Below, piece after piece: positions 44,466-57,500 of a stretch of 64,000 bases of DNA. This stretch comes from Marisa cornuarietis (Eukaryota; Mollusca; Gastropoda; Architaenioglossa; Ampullariidae). The stretch is taken from NCBI GenBank assembly GCA_004794655.1, contig SMMW01000003.1:16995001-17059000 (forward strand). Direction: 5' to 3'. The stretch's first letter is position 1. Every line of letters begins with the position of its first letter. A program made the position numbers and the translations under genes. The notes under the pieces are model-generated. The model did not search any database. It was not told the origin of the DNA and worked only from the letters and a program-made list of their open reading frames with translations.

Positions 44466-47033
44466 CTAAAATCTTTCTATTGCTGCTTGCTTCATTATCT
44501 GCACCTCAGTATACACATTTCATTTTCTTCTTTTAAAACGTGGGCAGCAGCCTGTTGTGCTACCTTCTTTGGAAGAACTCATCCTCTGACTTCTAAGCTG
44601 GGAAACCAGAAATATTAGGCCATCCTTGCCATTGTCTGTAAACAGAATTGAAAACCTAAGTTTAAACAAATTACAAGCATTCCAGACTAAAATTGAGATG
44701 GATACTACCCTGTTGATTTCTGGTTTCTTTAACTATCTCTGAGCATTCTTTAATATACTTTCAACTAATCTGAAAGCCAGGTCTCAAAATGACATATTTT
44801 TTAAAAATAAAAACCTTCACAACTTACACTGTATCATACATTGGAGAAGAACAATGCATTTTATGCATGATTTTCTGAGTTTGAAACATCAAATAGGGAA
44901 AAATTAAATCATTTACCATTTAATAAAGAACACATAGTTTATTGTTTACAGAATTACCCTGTTAACAGGTTGACTGCATGATCAAACAGTATGAACCAAC
45001 AGACTGTGTTTGTGTGTGTGTGTCCATGCATGAGGATGTGTACATAAACAAATGGCTTCAGATTGGTTGATGTGATGCCTAGACACCATTTTAATACAGC
45101 ATTTCCTGATAAATGTCTAAGAAAACATAAGAAACCTCTAAACATGCACTGAAATTTTGAAAAGTGACTCCATAAACATAAATGATTTGAAATTGGAGGT
45201 ATGGAGGGGAGTGTCTAAAAGCATACAAAACTCTAGGTTGGAAGTCTCATCAAGTAAATATACTGTGTAATAAACCAATCATGAAAGCTGCTTTCAGGGA
45301 CACAGTTGTTTTTTTTACTACACAAAAGATGTTACTCATAATTTAAGCAGTTACCTGACATTAGGAAGCAAGATTACCATACTGTTAATATATCTCCATT
45401 GATGTTTCTTTCCTGTGAGTGAGCAACAAAACCACCATCTATACAATTTTGACTGAGGGCTTTCACAGCTCTGGGGAGATTCTGACTATGGAATCGTTAG
45501 TACCAGATGATGTATTTTGTTTTTCTTTTGACTCTGCACAATGCACTGGATTAGAAACTGTTTTGATTCAGTTTTGCGTACACGAAGGCTCATATAAGTA
45601 CCATCTGCAATTAGTAGGCCCCTACTATTCTACGTTTATCACTTTATACAAAATTTAAAACGCCCGAACAAATGGGTAACTTGGGTGGTATGCAATGCCA
45701 TCAGCCTAATCTGCTGAGCCTAGTTTTAACCGGTCCAATAAATGTATCATATCCCTATCACCCGGGTCAGTAAGCTATTCATAACGGCACACAGCTCGAG
45801 TCAAGTCTGCTCTCCTCTGTTCACTCTGCTCAGCTCCACTATCCTCTGTTCAAGTACCTTTAGGTGGCGTCGAACGTGCATCCAAGCAACGCATTTGTAC
45901 CAAAAATCCTATCAAATCGGTCAAAATCTGTAGGGTAATAAGGGATACATCATACGCACTGTTACCACGGACTTGTATTACACGTCCGTGCTGTTACTGC
46001 TATTCTCGTTGGAGATTAGCTTTCATCACGTTCATACTCATTAATAAAATAAATGCGCAAATTATAAGAATTTATTATGCAGTATTATTCAATCTGTTCA
46101 TGTATTTTCAACTGCTGTCTGTGCTAAAAGCATTCCCACTTACAAAGAAAATTGAAAATCTGTGTATCTTTGTTTTAGACTCGTCGGCCAGTGCCGCCAT
46201 GCTATAGGCATGTGACGTAGGCAGTTATGGGCGTTGTACTCTGGCAAGATTGAAACTTAGCGGGTGTTACTGTTCTTGACAGATTTTTTTTATTGTGCAA
46301 AAATATATCTAAAAGACAAATGAGGAGCTCTCGCCTTGGCCTCCATCTATGTCAGGTCTTGCATTCCCATGTATACAAAAAATTTCAGAAATGTTCTGCG
46401 CTTTCGATTCATTAGTTGTCTTTGATCCGGCAGGGCAGGGCAGGTAGACGTACGTTTGGGAGTGTCAAGAATTCAAGCCCGGAATTATTTTGATTTAGAA
46501 ATTTCTTTCTCTAATGAATTAGATAGCAACTTCTCAACATAATATCGAGAAGAAGTACTTTGGAAAAACCTCTTCATTAAGATCTTCTGTATTGAAACGC
46601 CTTCTTAGGCACGACCAGAAAAGAAAATTCACGGACATACATTTCTCTGTGATAAACACCATGTCTATTCCGACTTCTGCCAAAACGCGACTTTCGATAT
46701 TACGACTTTTTTGGCGGAAGATGCGTGTTAAAAAAATACTGTTTATTTTAAATAGAAGTTGCTTCAGTTCAACCGACTGCCTTATGTTACGACTTTTTGC
46801 AGAAAGAATAACGTATTTAAGAAGGCGTCTCAATACGAAGGTCTTTATCCGTTCATCTGCTTTATATCTGTTTTGTGTCTAATATTGATCTGTGAATCTG
46901 TGACACCATTGCCTATGTTCCTGTATTGATTTCTATGTCTTCCCCACTTGCCTTATTTTTCTAGACCATAATTTTATTATTTCAACTGCCACGTCTGCGC
47001 CATCTTGCCATATCTTTAGATCTGGTCACCAGC
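44466..47033. other. 5' region of the zinc-finger gene and spacer
   Basis: Expected to hold untranslated exon(s) and the promoter of the zinc-finger gene. A GC-richer patch with a 'gtgacgtaggc' motif near 46205-46250 is a possible promoter. A fold-back repeat lies at 46577-46850. No other coding exon is seen. Confidence 0.4.
46577..46850. mobile_element. Fold-back / MITE-like inverted repeat element
   Basis: 46577-46608 and 46819-46850 are imperfect inverted repeats (core 'gaaacgccttctta' against 'taagaaggcgtctc'). Inside, a second nested pair occurs ('cttctgccaaaa' and 'ttttttggcggaag'). The block 'ttacgacttttt' is repeated directly. No transposase frame is present, so it would be non-autonomous. 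Confidence 0.5.
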
Positions 47034-47045
47034 AGTGTCGATTTC
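47034..47045 (+). repeat. Target-site duplication, left copy
   Basis: agtgtcgatttc; an identical copy lies at 50671-50682, directly after the GACT tail of the RTE element. Confidence 0.85.
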
Positions 47046-47051
47046 TTGTCG

Positions 47052-47309
47052 ATTTTTTCACCTGCCGGCATGGAGCGGTCAACTCAGACGTCTCAAACTG
47101 CGAAGTAGGCCATCTATTTTATTTTTGAATCTATATTTTATAAATGCTCCAACCACTCTGAGAGAGGCTTTTATAAGACCATAAGCTTAAAATTTGATGT
47201 TTGATGGGCTAGTTTAACGATCATGTGACTAGTATAGAAACTTAGAAGACCATGTGGTTGCCGCTGCCGCCATTTTTTCACCTGCCGGCATGGAGCGGTC
47301 AACTCAGAC
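47052..47309 (+). repeat. Two-copy 38-bp direct repeat in RTE leader
   Basis: 47052-47089 and 47272-47309 are identical over 38 bases (containing 'cacctgccggcatggagcgg'), 220 bases apart. Both lie inside the element as bounded by its target-site duplication. Confidence 0.9.
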
Positions 47310-47542
47310 AAAAATTTTCTCTCATCCTAGCCAAGGAAAAATGGCCCCACTGCCTTGGGGGAATCTTGGGAAAGATAAAGGCTAAGGGAGTAAACCCCTA
47401 CAGAAAATCCTGATACTAACACGGCATCAGTGGGCGAAGACTCTCCACGACGAGAGTACCGGCCAGGGCCCAGCGCCTACGTGTTCACGACCAGGCCGAC
47501 AATCGGCTGTGGTTCACTTGGAGAAGGGATTAGCGCTACCAA

Positions 47543-48241
47543 GTGTATAAGCTCAATGAAAGGACCATGGATATACGCCAGAAAAGAGATAACATGCCGG
47601 ATCGGTCGCGGCCCGGACTAACAACGACCGCGCACCCTATCGGGAGGCTCCAGCGTGGGGTCAGCGAAAAGTGTGCTACTGGAGCCAAGACCAAGACCAA
47701 GACCAAGACTGAAACCAAAACAGAAATCAAACTAAGAGAAGGAACAACCATTGGCACGTGGAACGTACGCACGTTATACCAGTGCGGAAAAGTGCACCAA
47801 CTCACACACGAGCTGAAATGGTATCAGTGGGACATTGTGGGACTGGCGGAGGTCAGATGGACAGGATTTGGGGAAACAGTGACGGAAGACGGCCACAGAC
47901 TGTGGTACAGTGGGGAGGACACCAGGCATGAGTACGGCGTGGGCTTCCTTGTGCACAGGAAGGTGGCCGCGGCCGTCATCAGCTGTACACCCGTATCCAG
48001 CCGGCTGATCTCCATTCGTGTCTCAGCCAAGCCTCATAATGTCACCATTGTCCAAGTATACGCTCCAACTTCCACACATGGAGACGACGAAGTGGAAGAA
48101 TTCTACCAACAACTGGACAAGATTGTGAAGGCAGTTCCAAAAAAGGACATCCTGGTTGTGCTCGGAGACTGGAACGCCAAGGTCGGACCAGACGCCTACC
48201 AGCAATGGGCAGGAACCTGTGGGGAAATGTGGCCTTGGTGA
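47543..48241 (+). pseudogene. RTE ORF part 1: AP endonuclease (frameshifted)
   Basis: Encodes the endonuclease that nicks target DNA for priming. It carries the N-terminal catalytic motifs TWNVRT and EVRW and the GDWN motif. The frame is lost near 48222 by one extra base in a G/A run. The remaining endonuclease blocks (HNQIDYIL, then GSDHDL) continue in the next frame and, after a second shift near 48408, in a third. Confidence 0.88.
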
Positions 48242-49395
48242 AACCAACGACAGGGGCATCAGACTCCTAGAGTTCGCACAGAGCCAGAGACTCACCTTAG
48301 CCAACACCTTGTATCCCCACAAGAAATCAAGGACGGCCACCTGGCACTCACCAGACGGACTGGTCCATAATCAGATCGACTACATCCTACTGCCGAGACG
48401 CTTCAAAATCAAGCATCAACAGGGCCAAGACAAGGACGTACCCAGGCGCTGACATAGGCAGCGACCATGACCTTGTTCTAACAAACCTGAAGCTGAGGCT
48501 GAAAGCGAAGCGACTCTCAAACACTCCCCGAATTCGCTTTGATTTGGAGAAGCTGCAAGACCCAAAGGTTGCAGAAGTCTTCAAGGCCACGGTTGGCGGA
48601 AAATTTGGCGCACTGAACCTGGTGGACTGTGATGTAGACACCCTCTCTGGAAACATCAAAGAGGTGCTACTGTCGACAGCCCAAGAGGTTCTAGGGCGAC
48701 ATAGAAACAAGAAACAGCCATGGGTCACGAACGACATACTAGACCTCTGTGACCAAAGGAGGGCCTTGAAGAGAGAAAAGAAAAGCAAACCAGAAGCAGC
48801 AACCAAATACAAAGAAGTGAATTGTGCCATTAAGAAAGGGATGAAGGCAGCTAGAGAGAGCTGGATCGAGAAGCAGTGCCAGGACATAGAGGTTGGAATG
48901 GCACGAGGTGACAGCAAAAAGGCCTACCAACTTCTAAAGACCCTCACTAAGACAGACCAGCAAAAGATCTGTCATCGAAGACAGCAATGGTCACCTTCTC
49001 ACAGAAGGCAATGCTGTACTCAACCGATGGACAGAATACTGCAAGGACCTGTACAATTACCAGCTGAAGACCGACGCCAACATTCTCCAAAACAACCAGA
49101 CTAGAGACAGTGAACCTGCAGACATACCAGTCCTACGGGAAGAGGTCGAAAAGCTGTACATAGTCTGAAGGGAGGAAAGTCACCAGGCGTTGATAATGTA
49201 CCAGCTGAGCTGCTCAAGCAGGGTGGGGAAGCAACTACAAAAGCCCTAACTGTTCTGTGCCAAAGAGTCTGGGAGCGCAAGGAATGGCCCAGAGAATGGA
49301 CGCAGTCACTAATCATTCCCCTCCCAAAGAAAGGAAACAGCAAACAGTGTCAGAACTACAGAACAATAAGCCTTATCAGTCACCCAAGCAAAGTC

Positions 49396-50667
49396 ATGCT
49401 GAAGGTCATACAGAACCGCATCAGAACCACAGCAGAAGAGCTGCTAGCAGAAGAACAGGCTGGCTTCAGACCACGTAGAAGCACAGTTGAGCAGATCTTC
49501 AACTGTCGTCTTCTTATAGAAAAGCATCTGCAGCATCAGCGGGACCTTTACCACAACTTCATTGACTTTAAGAAGGCATTTGACAGAGTCTGGCACGAGG
49601 GGCTATGGCATGTGATGCGGAAATTCAACATTGAAGAAGGGCTTGTCCAAGTCGTTGAAGCGTTGTATAACAGCTCAACGAGTACAGTTTTGCTTAACAA
49701 CCAAATAGGAGCTTACTTTCGTACCACAGTAGGGGTACGTCAAGGATGTCCCCTATCACCCGTGTTGTTTAATATATTCTTGGAGAACATCATGATTGAA
49801 GCTCTTCATGACCACCATACCTCCATTTCAATCGGTGGAAGACCAATCTGCAACCTACGCTTTGCAGATGATATAGATCTGTTAGCAGGTACAAACAAGG
49901 AACTGCAAGACCTCACCAACAGACTGACAGAAAGCTCAAACGCATATGGAATGGAGACCAGCACAGAAAAGAGCAAAGTTATGATCAATGGCAACGGCAA
50001 AGCAGAGATCTATATGAACGGGGTACAGCTCGAAGAGGTAAGCAGCTTCAAGTACTTGGGAGCCACTCTCTCCAAGGACGGCAGCTCCACGCAAGATATC
50101 CGCATCGGGATCGCAACAGCAACAACAGCAATGGCTAGGCTAGATAGGATCTGGCATAGCCACAAGATAAGGTTCACTACCAAGTACAGGCTATACAAAT
50201 CCCTGGTAGTGCCGATCCTGCTCTACGGATGCGACACGTGGACTCTACTCGCCGAAACAGAAAGGAGAATCCAGGCATTCGAGCACAAGTGTCTGAGGAG
50301 GCTGCTCCGGATCTCATACAAAGAACACAAAACCAACGACTTTGTAAGAAACAAGATTGCCACACTGGTAGGACACCAGGAACCTCTACTATCAACAGTC
50401 AGGCGACGTAAGCTGGTCTTCTTTGGCCATGTAACCCGGCACGACACCTTGTCGAAGACTATCCTTCAAGGCACCTTGGAGGGTGGCCGACGCCGCGGTG
50501 GTCAGAGAAAGAACTGGCTTACGAACGTCAAAGACTGGACTGGTCGTCCTGTACAGGACCTGCTGACTATTGCCCAAAATAGGCAAGAGTGGCGGGCCCT
50601 ATCAGCTGCCGCGTCTATCCATGTGCTCCCCCCAACGCCAGGTGCCAGGCAAGGGACGACTGACTGA
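49396..50667 (+). pseudogene. RTE ORF part 2: reverse transcriptase
   Basis: An open 423-codon stretch carrying the RT palm with FADD and the C-terminal region, ending at a TGA (50665-50667) inside the GACT tail. Upstream RT sequence (KSPGVDNVPAELLKQGG, IPLPKKGN) continues in the same frame back to a shift near 49149. Only upstream shifts disable it, and the RT core itself looks intact. Confidence 0.9.
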
Positions 50668-50670
50668 CTG

Positions 50671-50682
50671 AGTGTCGATTTC
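50671..50682 (+). repeat. Target-site duplication, right copy
   Basis: Identical to 47034-47045. Confidence 0.85.
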
Positions 50683-51099
50683 AGATTCTGATCCCTTTTT
50701 CTGCAATCGTTCCAACAAGTTTTGATGCTGTGACGTGACAGCAAGTTTCATTCGCAGTAAGGCCTGGTCTGAAAAAGCTGAGATTATGCATCTCCAGGAT
50801 GCAATGACCCTTATAGTGTAAATCTGTGACAAGAGTTGTGTGGATGGAAGTCATGGAACGATATGTCTGTCAGCGACAGTTAGGCCATGTACCAAAGACT
50901 GCGATTTCAGCTTCCATATAAACGTCATAAACCTTCAGCTACTTTTCAAAGCAGAACTTGATTGCCTTATTGAAGATTCCAAGCAATGGCAAGGCTGCAG
51001 ACCGCATCTATGCTGATGGCATGCACCTCATTAAGATAAGTATTGACACTTCATGGGCAGGCTCATTAGTTTTCAAACCAGCGTCTTTTCTTATTGTAA

Positions 51100-51215
51100 T
51101 GTCTCTTTGTTTTTTGTTGGGGTTTTTTTTCTTAGTTTTTTTTGTAAAGCGCTTTGAGCCTGCATTTGATGTTAGGTAAAGCGCTGTATAAATCCAGTTT
51201 ATTTATAGTTTGCTG
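51100..51215 (+). repeat. SINE/LINE 3' end
   Basis: Contains 'tgtaaagcgctttgagcctg' followed by 'gtaaagcgctgtataaatcc' and a TTTATTTATA end. This pattern is shared by 3' ends of many animal SINE/LINE copies. Confidence 0.5.
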
Positions 51216-51499
51216 TGCAGTCTGTCTGTATATTTGTGTGTATGTGTTATATATATATATATATGATATCCGAAATTAATACATCATGGTATGTGAAATA
51301 CACAGTTCGCTTATACCTTGCATCTGAATTATGGCATCTGAAAGTTGATTTGTTCAACTTTGATCGTATTTGTAAACGCAGATTTTTTTTCTAAATTTAT
51401 ACACGTATAATGGAGGGTGGGGGGACGGGCGCTACCCGACACGGGGTTGGTCCCCAAGCTATTCACTGCCTAAAATATCTGAGCACCGCTCGACCTGTC

Positions 51500-51660
51500 A
51501 CACCAGGAGAGCGCACCTCCGCTACAGAATAAGAAGGAAGGAAAGAAAGACAGAATAAGAAAAGAGTGTAACTGGGCACCTCGCTACCCTGCGTAAGCGG
51601 TGCGCTTTTTACTCGATATACTGGGGGCCACGTGAATTTGTTACATTTGTTACATAAGAT
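51500..51660. repeat. Dispersed repeat, copy 2
   Basis: Colinear with 2370-2530 (see there). Confidence 0.55.
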
Positions 51661-52820
51661 AGAAAGCGGATAAATGACGAGAAGCTGGAGGCGTTGTTTG
51701 CCGTTACTGATACCCACTTTGCCTGTTGTTGTCAGATGTTCATGGTGTCTGCCAAGTCCGTAGTAGTGGTGTACTGTAGGCGTTGCAAGATCTTTCGTGT
51801 TGCCCTATTCTAGACTTCTATTTAGTTTTTGGTGCTATATTAGTTTCTGCTCTTTAAGGACGTCAGTTTGTTTTAAGTTTTCTTTAAGATTGTTTTTGTC
51901 TTTGTAAGCCTGTTTTGTAATGATTTTTTTACTTACCTTTAGCTTGACCTTTTCATGGTTAAAAAGGAATTTGCTCTGTTCGACGATACCTGTAGTGTAG
52001 ATGCTCTGAAGTTCTTGCTGCTTCTTCGCAGAACTGAGTACTGTAATTCTCTCCCTGCTGATTTTTCCGACTTTGCTCTTCAGACTCTTCCAAATATTTA
52101 ACATACCGCTGCCCACGTAATTTTTCGAGCGCCACATTGCCAGCCAATAATTCCATATTAGAGCAGCAACGCTGGCTTCCTAAAAAAGCTACATATAAAA
52201 TTGCCTCTCTCTGCTACAACATGGCTAGAGTTTTGCCACCTGCCTACCTGAGTTCCTTTATTATCTATACTTCTCCTTCTCTTCACTCCTCGTGCACGAG
52301 GCTTTGTCAACGTAAGCAATCCGAACCCCACTCACGTGGCTATCGCTCTTTTTCAGTTTAAGAGCTTCAGCTGGACCTTTTGATTTCCACCATGTCTCTC
52401 CTTTCAAATCATCACTCAAGACGGACTTCTGCCATCATTATTTTCATTAACTCTCGTCTGTTGGCAGAATCGTGGTTCTGTGTGTGTGTTGGGGGGGGAT
52501 GGGTGTGTGACTGTTTTGTACCAGATTATAGCTGCTTTATAACTCTTTATTATTATTATTCACGTGATATGCAGTGATGAAGTTCGTACTACATAATTAT
52601 TATATAATTGTTAGTGCTCCATGTTGGTATTAATCACCACTATAACGAGGTATCATTTATAAGTGACTCACAGAGACACAAGCACGATAGTCACATTTTC
52701 ATTTGTTAACTGAAGTCGTAAGACTTTTAAACTTTCCCATAAGTGTATTTGCTTGTTTGTTTCTATTTTGCAAATCCGCTGATAACTTCCATGCATTCAC
52801 GAAGAATGAATGATAAACAT

Positions 52821-52867
<47 letters not shown>
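52821..52867. repeat. (GT)n microsatellite
   Basis: Pure GT run of about 47 bases. Confidence 0.95.
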
Positions 52868-52868
<1 letters not shown>

Positions 52869-54560
52869 CGCGCAAAGAAAGAAAGTGACTGACAGACCTG
52901 CCGAACAACCGAATGAATGAATGTGTGCACACATTTGCACAATGTAACTACATTACATTAGATAAAAGAAGAGAGGTTGGCGAAAGTTTCTTAAGTATAA
53001 ATTTATTCAAACTTATTCTTGCGTAGCCTTTAAAAGCTAGACGATTTGTTAAAAGTTATCAAAATGTCTTCTGTTTACTTTTCAATGTGATATATTTTCG
53101 TGTGTAAGTACAAGTGCGAGGCACAGTAACAGTTTAACACATATACAGACTCACAAATATAACAAAAGTCTTATATTTCAAAGACAGAAATTTATTTAAC
53201 GCCATACCGTGAATTGACATTCAATCTGCCAAAAAGGACCGAAAATCTAAATACACACATTCGCATTGATCTCATGTAAGTGAGTAGATTAATTGCTCAC
53301 ATGGCAGTACGAAGAAACTACTTACATTACCTTTAAGGAAAGGTCCATGAAAAGATAATTTTATATTTGGGAGGCAATCGTGGATATTACTTGTTAACCG
53401 CACACGTGTGACTGACTCATAGGGTCAAATGTTCAATATTTCACTCGGTTTTGATTTACACACATAAATATTTATTCGCAATCTGTTGAATCATCTTTTG
53501 TCAAAACTGCACGGCGGCGCTTCAGACTAGCTTAGAAAAGTGATGTTGTTCAATCATCATAAATGTGACTTTAAAAGAAAAAAGCAGTAAGGCCTTCACA
53601 GAAAGATTCCTGTTCATACCTAGTTTTTATTCTCGCGAAACAAACCGATGTGTTTTCTTTCAAAGCGATCACCGATCAAGAAAAAGCAACGAAGGCATAC
53701 AGTTACTTCACAAGCAAAATTCTTTTCTTATTAAAAAAAACTGTAATGCGGAAATACAGTTATTGTTCAACAGCTTCGTACAGAAAGCTGTGAAGTAGTA
53801 ATGTATTTTTCTCTCAACAGATCCGCAATAAGTATTGCACTTTTCCACCAAAGCCAACGTAAACAACATAACCAATTTTGTATCATGAAGCACAAAACTG
53901 TACAAGAAAAGTTTCTTTACAAGTCGAAACTGCAAGTATCACACCAATGATAAAGTCAGGCCGTGAAACAATAAAGTTACCTTGGAAATGTAGCAATAGC
54001 TATCTACGATGCAGGCCATTCAATGAGGCAAAAGTGGCGGTTTCCTCAAAAACTTTTTATGCGACTGTGCCACTAACACGTGAACAATAGAGGCGATATT
54101 TATGAAATACAAAATGAAAGTAGAATATATTGTACATCAGTTGGAAGCCCCCTTTATGGCAAGTTTGAAATCATATAATCAGTTTTATACATCACATATG
54201 TTACCATTATATAGATATACTAGTTGTCCTTTTCATTTGTTTACGCACCTTGCGATAAATTATTTCTTCAGAGTACTATGAATGTATACATGTAATAATT
54301 TTAGAATATCATTCCTGTTTGCAACGGCACGGTAAACGTAAACTTTCACAATTGCAGGTCTAAGCCTATTTTGAATTACGAGCATGAACATTAAACTTAG
54401 TGAATACTATAGCTCATTGTGAAGTTATGCAGAGAGGAGCAGAAATGTCAATATTTATAACAAAATAAGAGTTTTTTTTTAAAGATAAGCTCTGCAGAAG
54501 TGACAGAGATGACCGAGGCTTCACAGAAAAGTCGGAGTCCTCAGATCCATATTCACCTCG

Positions 54561-57500
54561 CTATTCGGCCTCAGCAGCTTCAGTCTCCTGACGCCTACTT
54601 GCGCTGAAAGTCCACAAGAAAGATTTCTTTGTTCAGGAAAATCGAAATTATCAAAACATTTCTCAATATTATCTGATAAGGTAGACGATAATGAAACAAC
54701 CGGTCACTAATAAGACAAAAGTGTGCAGTCCGCGATAAACAGGAGCATGTCACATTCAAATCTTATTTACCTCCCCTAAAACAGAGTCGTCTGGCTTCTA
54801 CTGGTCGGAGATTTTTTTTTCATATCGGAATGTTTTGTCATAATACTATCAAGTCACCGAGGTAATTTGCACTTTAAAATAAGATATTAGTGTCTGATCG
54901 AGAAAACGTCTAATTGTATTATGTGAATGCGTTACGAGATTGGTCTTATTAAGAAAAGTCAAATGAACAACTAAAGACTTGTCGAAGGAACCTATACAAT
55001 TTATTATCTCAAAGTCATTATTGATTGTGTATATATCAATGTAGCGATCTTTGTTGAGCAACGGATCATGGAAAAAAGGGTGTTTAGAAATAATGTGGAC
55101 TGCGCGCGAGTATCATTGATTAAAATAATTTTAGCCGATGAGCCTTCTACTTGTAGTCATTCTTCCTTTTCTTTGTCAGAAACGTGAAAGAAAAGTGAAA
55201 CAGACGCATTTTCAATTCATTTTTTTGTAAGACGTGCGTCTAAATGTAAACGTTTTTCTTCAAAGAGGAATGGGTCTCAAGTTTTCAAAAGTTTCACAAT
55301 GGGGTTCGTATGTCTTTCTTGATATGCGAGGGTCCTTGCTAACCGGACAAATATAGACGAATGTTTCATCAAGTTTGCCAACGTGTTATATTTATTTAAC
55401 ACTTTGCCAGACTTGGTCAAGCATTAGCCCATATCTGTCCAGTTAAGAAGGACCTTTAGTCAGGATCTGTGGAGTTCGGAGAAGAGCGTCGCAGATTCGT
55501 GACTCGTTCTGGTCAATAACCGGTAAACTTTCTTGTACATCAACGTCTGATATTTTAAGTCATAGGGTGGCCTACTTCTTTGTCGTGCCGGGTTCTAGAC
55601 ATTTATGGGCTCCTACGGACAAAATACTGTTTCACCTTTTACTCTTGACCCGAAAGCTTTTAATCTTGTGCTGCTGACCTACAACAATATTCATGAAACA
55701 TACTCAGGAATACGCATCGACGTTGTTTATTGTTTCAAACCTAATAGTATCTACACTGAAGGTGGTGTTAGGCACCTCGCTAATTTTCGGTCTGTGTAAT
55801 ACATGTAACTATCAGTGTAGACGGCGGAATATTATACAACAACGATAACTAATTCACATCAAAGTGTAAAAGAAGGGAAAAGTTTCGACAGCTATAATAA
55901 AGCGTAAACCATATTCTTTCATTTACTTTTTAAGAATCCCAATTTTAATGTATCACCGATAAATAAATCTTCATAAATTAATCTTCCTTCCTATGTATAA
56001 AACATTACAAATTTGCAGAAAAATAAACTTGCATATAATCGGTGATTATACTTTCATTACCTGCAAATAAAGTCAGAGAGTAAAATCAAAGTAAAGACAT
56101 TACGCTTTTTCAAAAACAGTTAATTGGTTTTCCCATCAATAAACATACCAATCACAACTCAGCAACATTCACTTGCAAGCCACATGAGAAAAGTAGCGGA
56201 GCAAAGCCAAGCAAGAAACTTGAGAACGGATAAGCGAGACTGTCAATATTCTAATGCGCAGCATTTAAATGTTAACCAAGTGCATCTCAGGTAGAGAGAC
56301 TTCCTTTTGAGAGATGCAGTTATTGTGTGCATGGAATGTTCAAAATTGAGCAAACTATTTTTAAGTCAATAAACAAAGCATGCTATAGCAGCTTTCATGA
56401 GCTTTAGAGGGAAAAAAGCAAAAACTGACAAGACAAAAGTAAACCTGACATTTTCTTGCCTAAAATGTCTCCAAGTAAGTCTTTTGAACAGATTATGTCA
56501 TCTTTCAAGGAAAAGACTACAGCTAAAGTAAAATAAATATTTAATGAGAGTAGAAAGAGACTAGTGTGGATACCGAAAGTCCGCTCCGCTAAAGAACTGA
56601 TGAAAAGAAGCTTAGGAACTAAAATCCCAAAAGAAAAGGAGGTTCCTACATTTACGTACCCTCCCAGTGTAGCAGGCGGCCGCCCGATGTCATGGCGGTC
56701 TAGCTGTAAGACATTCGGCTCTTGTTGAGTGTCTTCCTGATACGTCTCCTCAGCTCCGACACTGGGGAACTTCGTTGCTCTACACCAGTCTGTGACATCA
56801 TCACTTGTGTCACTTCTTGTTCACCTAAGTCTCTGAACTAGGCTTCTAACGAGTTTTGTTCTAATTTTTCTCAGTAGTACAGGACACGCATGTCCTAAAC
56901 GTTTCCTGTTTCAGAGCTTCATCGATTTCTATCTTAGGAAGGAATAAAACTAGAGACACAGTGACGTGGAGATATCAATAGGAGTCTCCACTGTTAATTA
57001 AGTGGTTATGGAATAAAACATTCGAGACAATAGGGAATATATTGTCCCCAGATAGCTTGTTATCTCGACATTTCTGACCGAGTGGCGTACATCTGTCCTA
57101 ACTATCGTGAGACTGTTTTCTTGGTATTCTTCTTAAATATACTGTTCACGAAATACTTCACAGAAATGCTATTTCTTTGGACAGAGAGGTTTGTGGTATA
57201 AATAGGTTTATAAGCAGTTCTGAAATAATACTAATAAAAGTAATGTCATTTCTAAGCAATTTTCTATTGATAGTTAATAACACTAGGACACGATTTTCAT
57301 AGGACTATTTTAATTTCTGATCACCTATCTGAAATTAAGATAAATTAGCAAGCATCGAAACGCTACATTCAGTAAACATTTGTCAACAGAAATGTTTTAC
57401 AGAATGTCAAGAACTTGTTCGAAGGTTCAGACAGCTGTATTTTTACCGTGTAAGCAGATTTGATTGTCCTTGCGTAATAACAATATTACACCGTTTCAAG

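Larger units (their letters stand above)
47046..50670 (+). mobile_element. Near-intact RTE-clade non-LTR retrotransposon
   Basis: A perfect 12-bp duplication flanks a 3.6-kb element that ends in a short GACT tail (50655-50670). The leader is 47046-47540. The endonuclease starts at GTWNVRTL and shows LAEVRW, QVYAPTS, GDWNAKVG, HNQIDYIL and GSDHDL. The reverse transcriptase follows with GFRPRRSTVEQ, DFKKAFDRVW, RQGCPLSPVLF and the catalytic FADD (in LRFADDIDL), then a C-terminal RRRKLVFFGHV region. The order of endonuclease before RT in one frame, and the similarity to BovB/RTE proteins, place it in the RTE clade. Single-base shifts near 48222, 48408, 48966 and 49149 break the frame, so this copy is dead although apparently young. 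Relatives lie at 6530-9850 and 25742-26028. Confidence 0.93.
50683..54560. other. Gene-poor spacer with repeats
   Basis: A retroelement 3' end lies at 51100-51215, a dispersed repeat at 51500-51660 and a GT microsatellite at 52821-52867. Short open frames near 51835-52360 on both strands have no family-like content. I see no gene. Confidence 0.5.

Noticed and set aside
49396..50667. Host reverse-transcriptase-like gene
   Set aside because: It lies within the 12-bp target duplication, and the endonuclease and GACT tail make it part of the RTE element.
51835..52361. Lys/Glu-rich minus frame and overlapping plus frame
   Set aside because: No recognisable motif or splice structure; probably chance frames.
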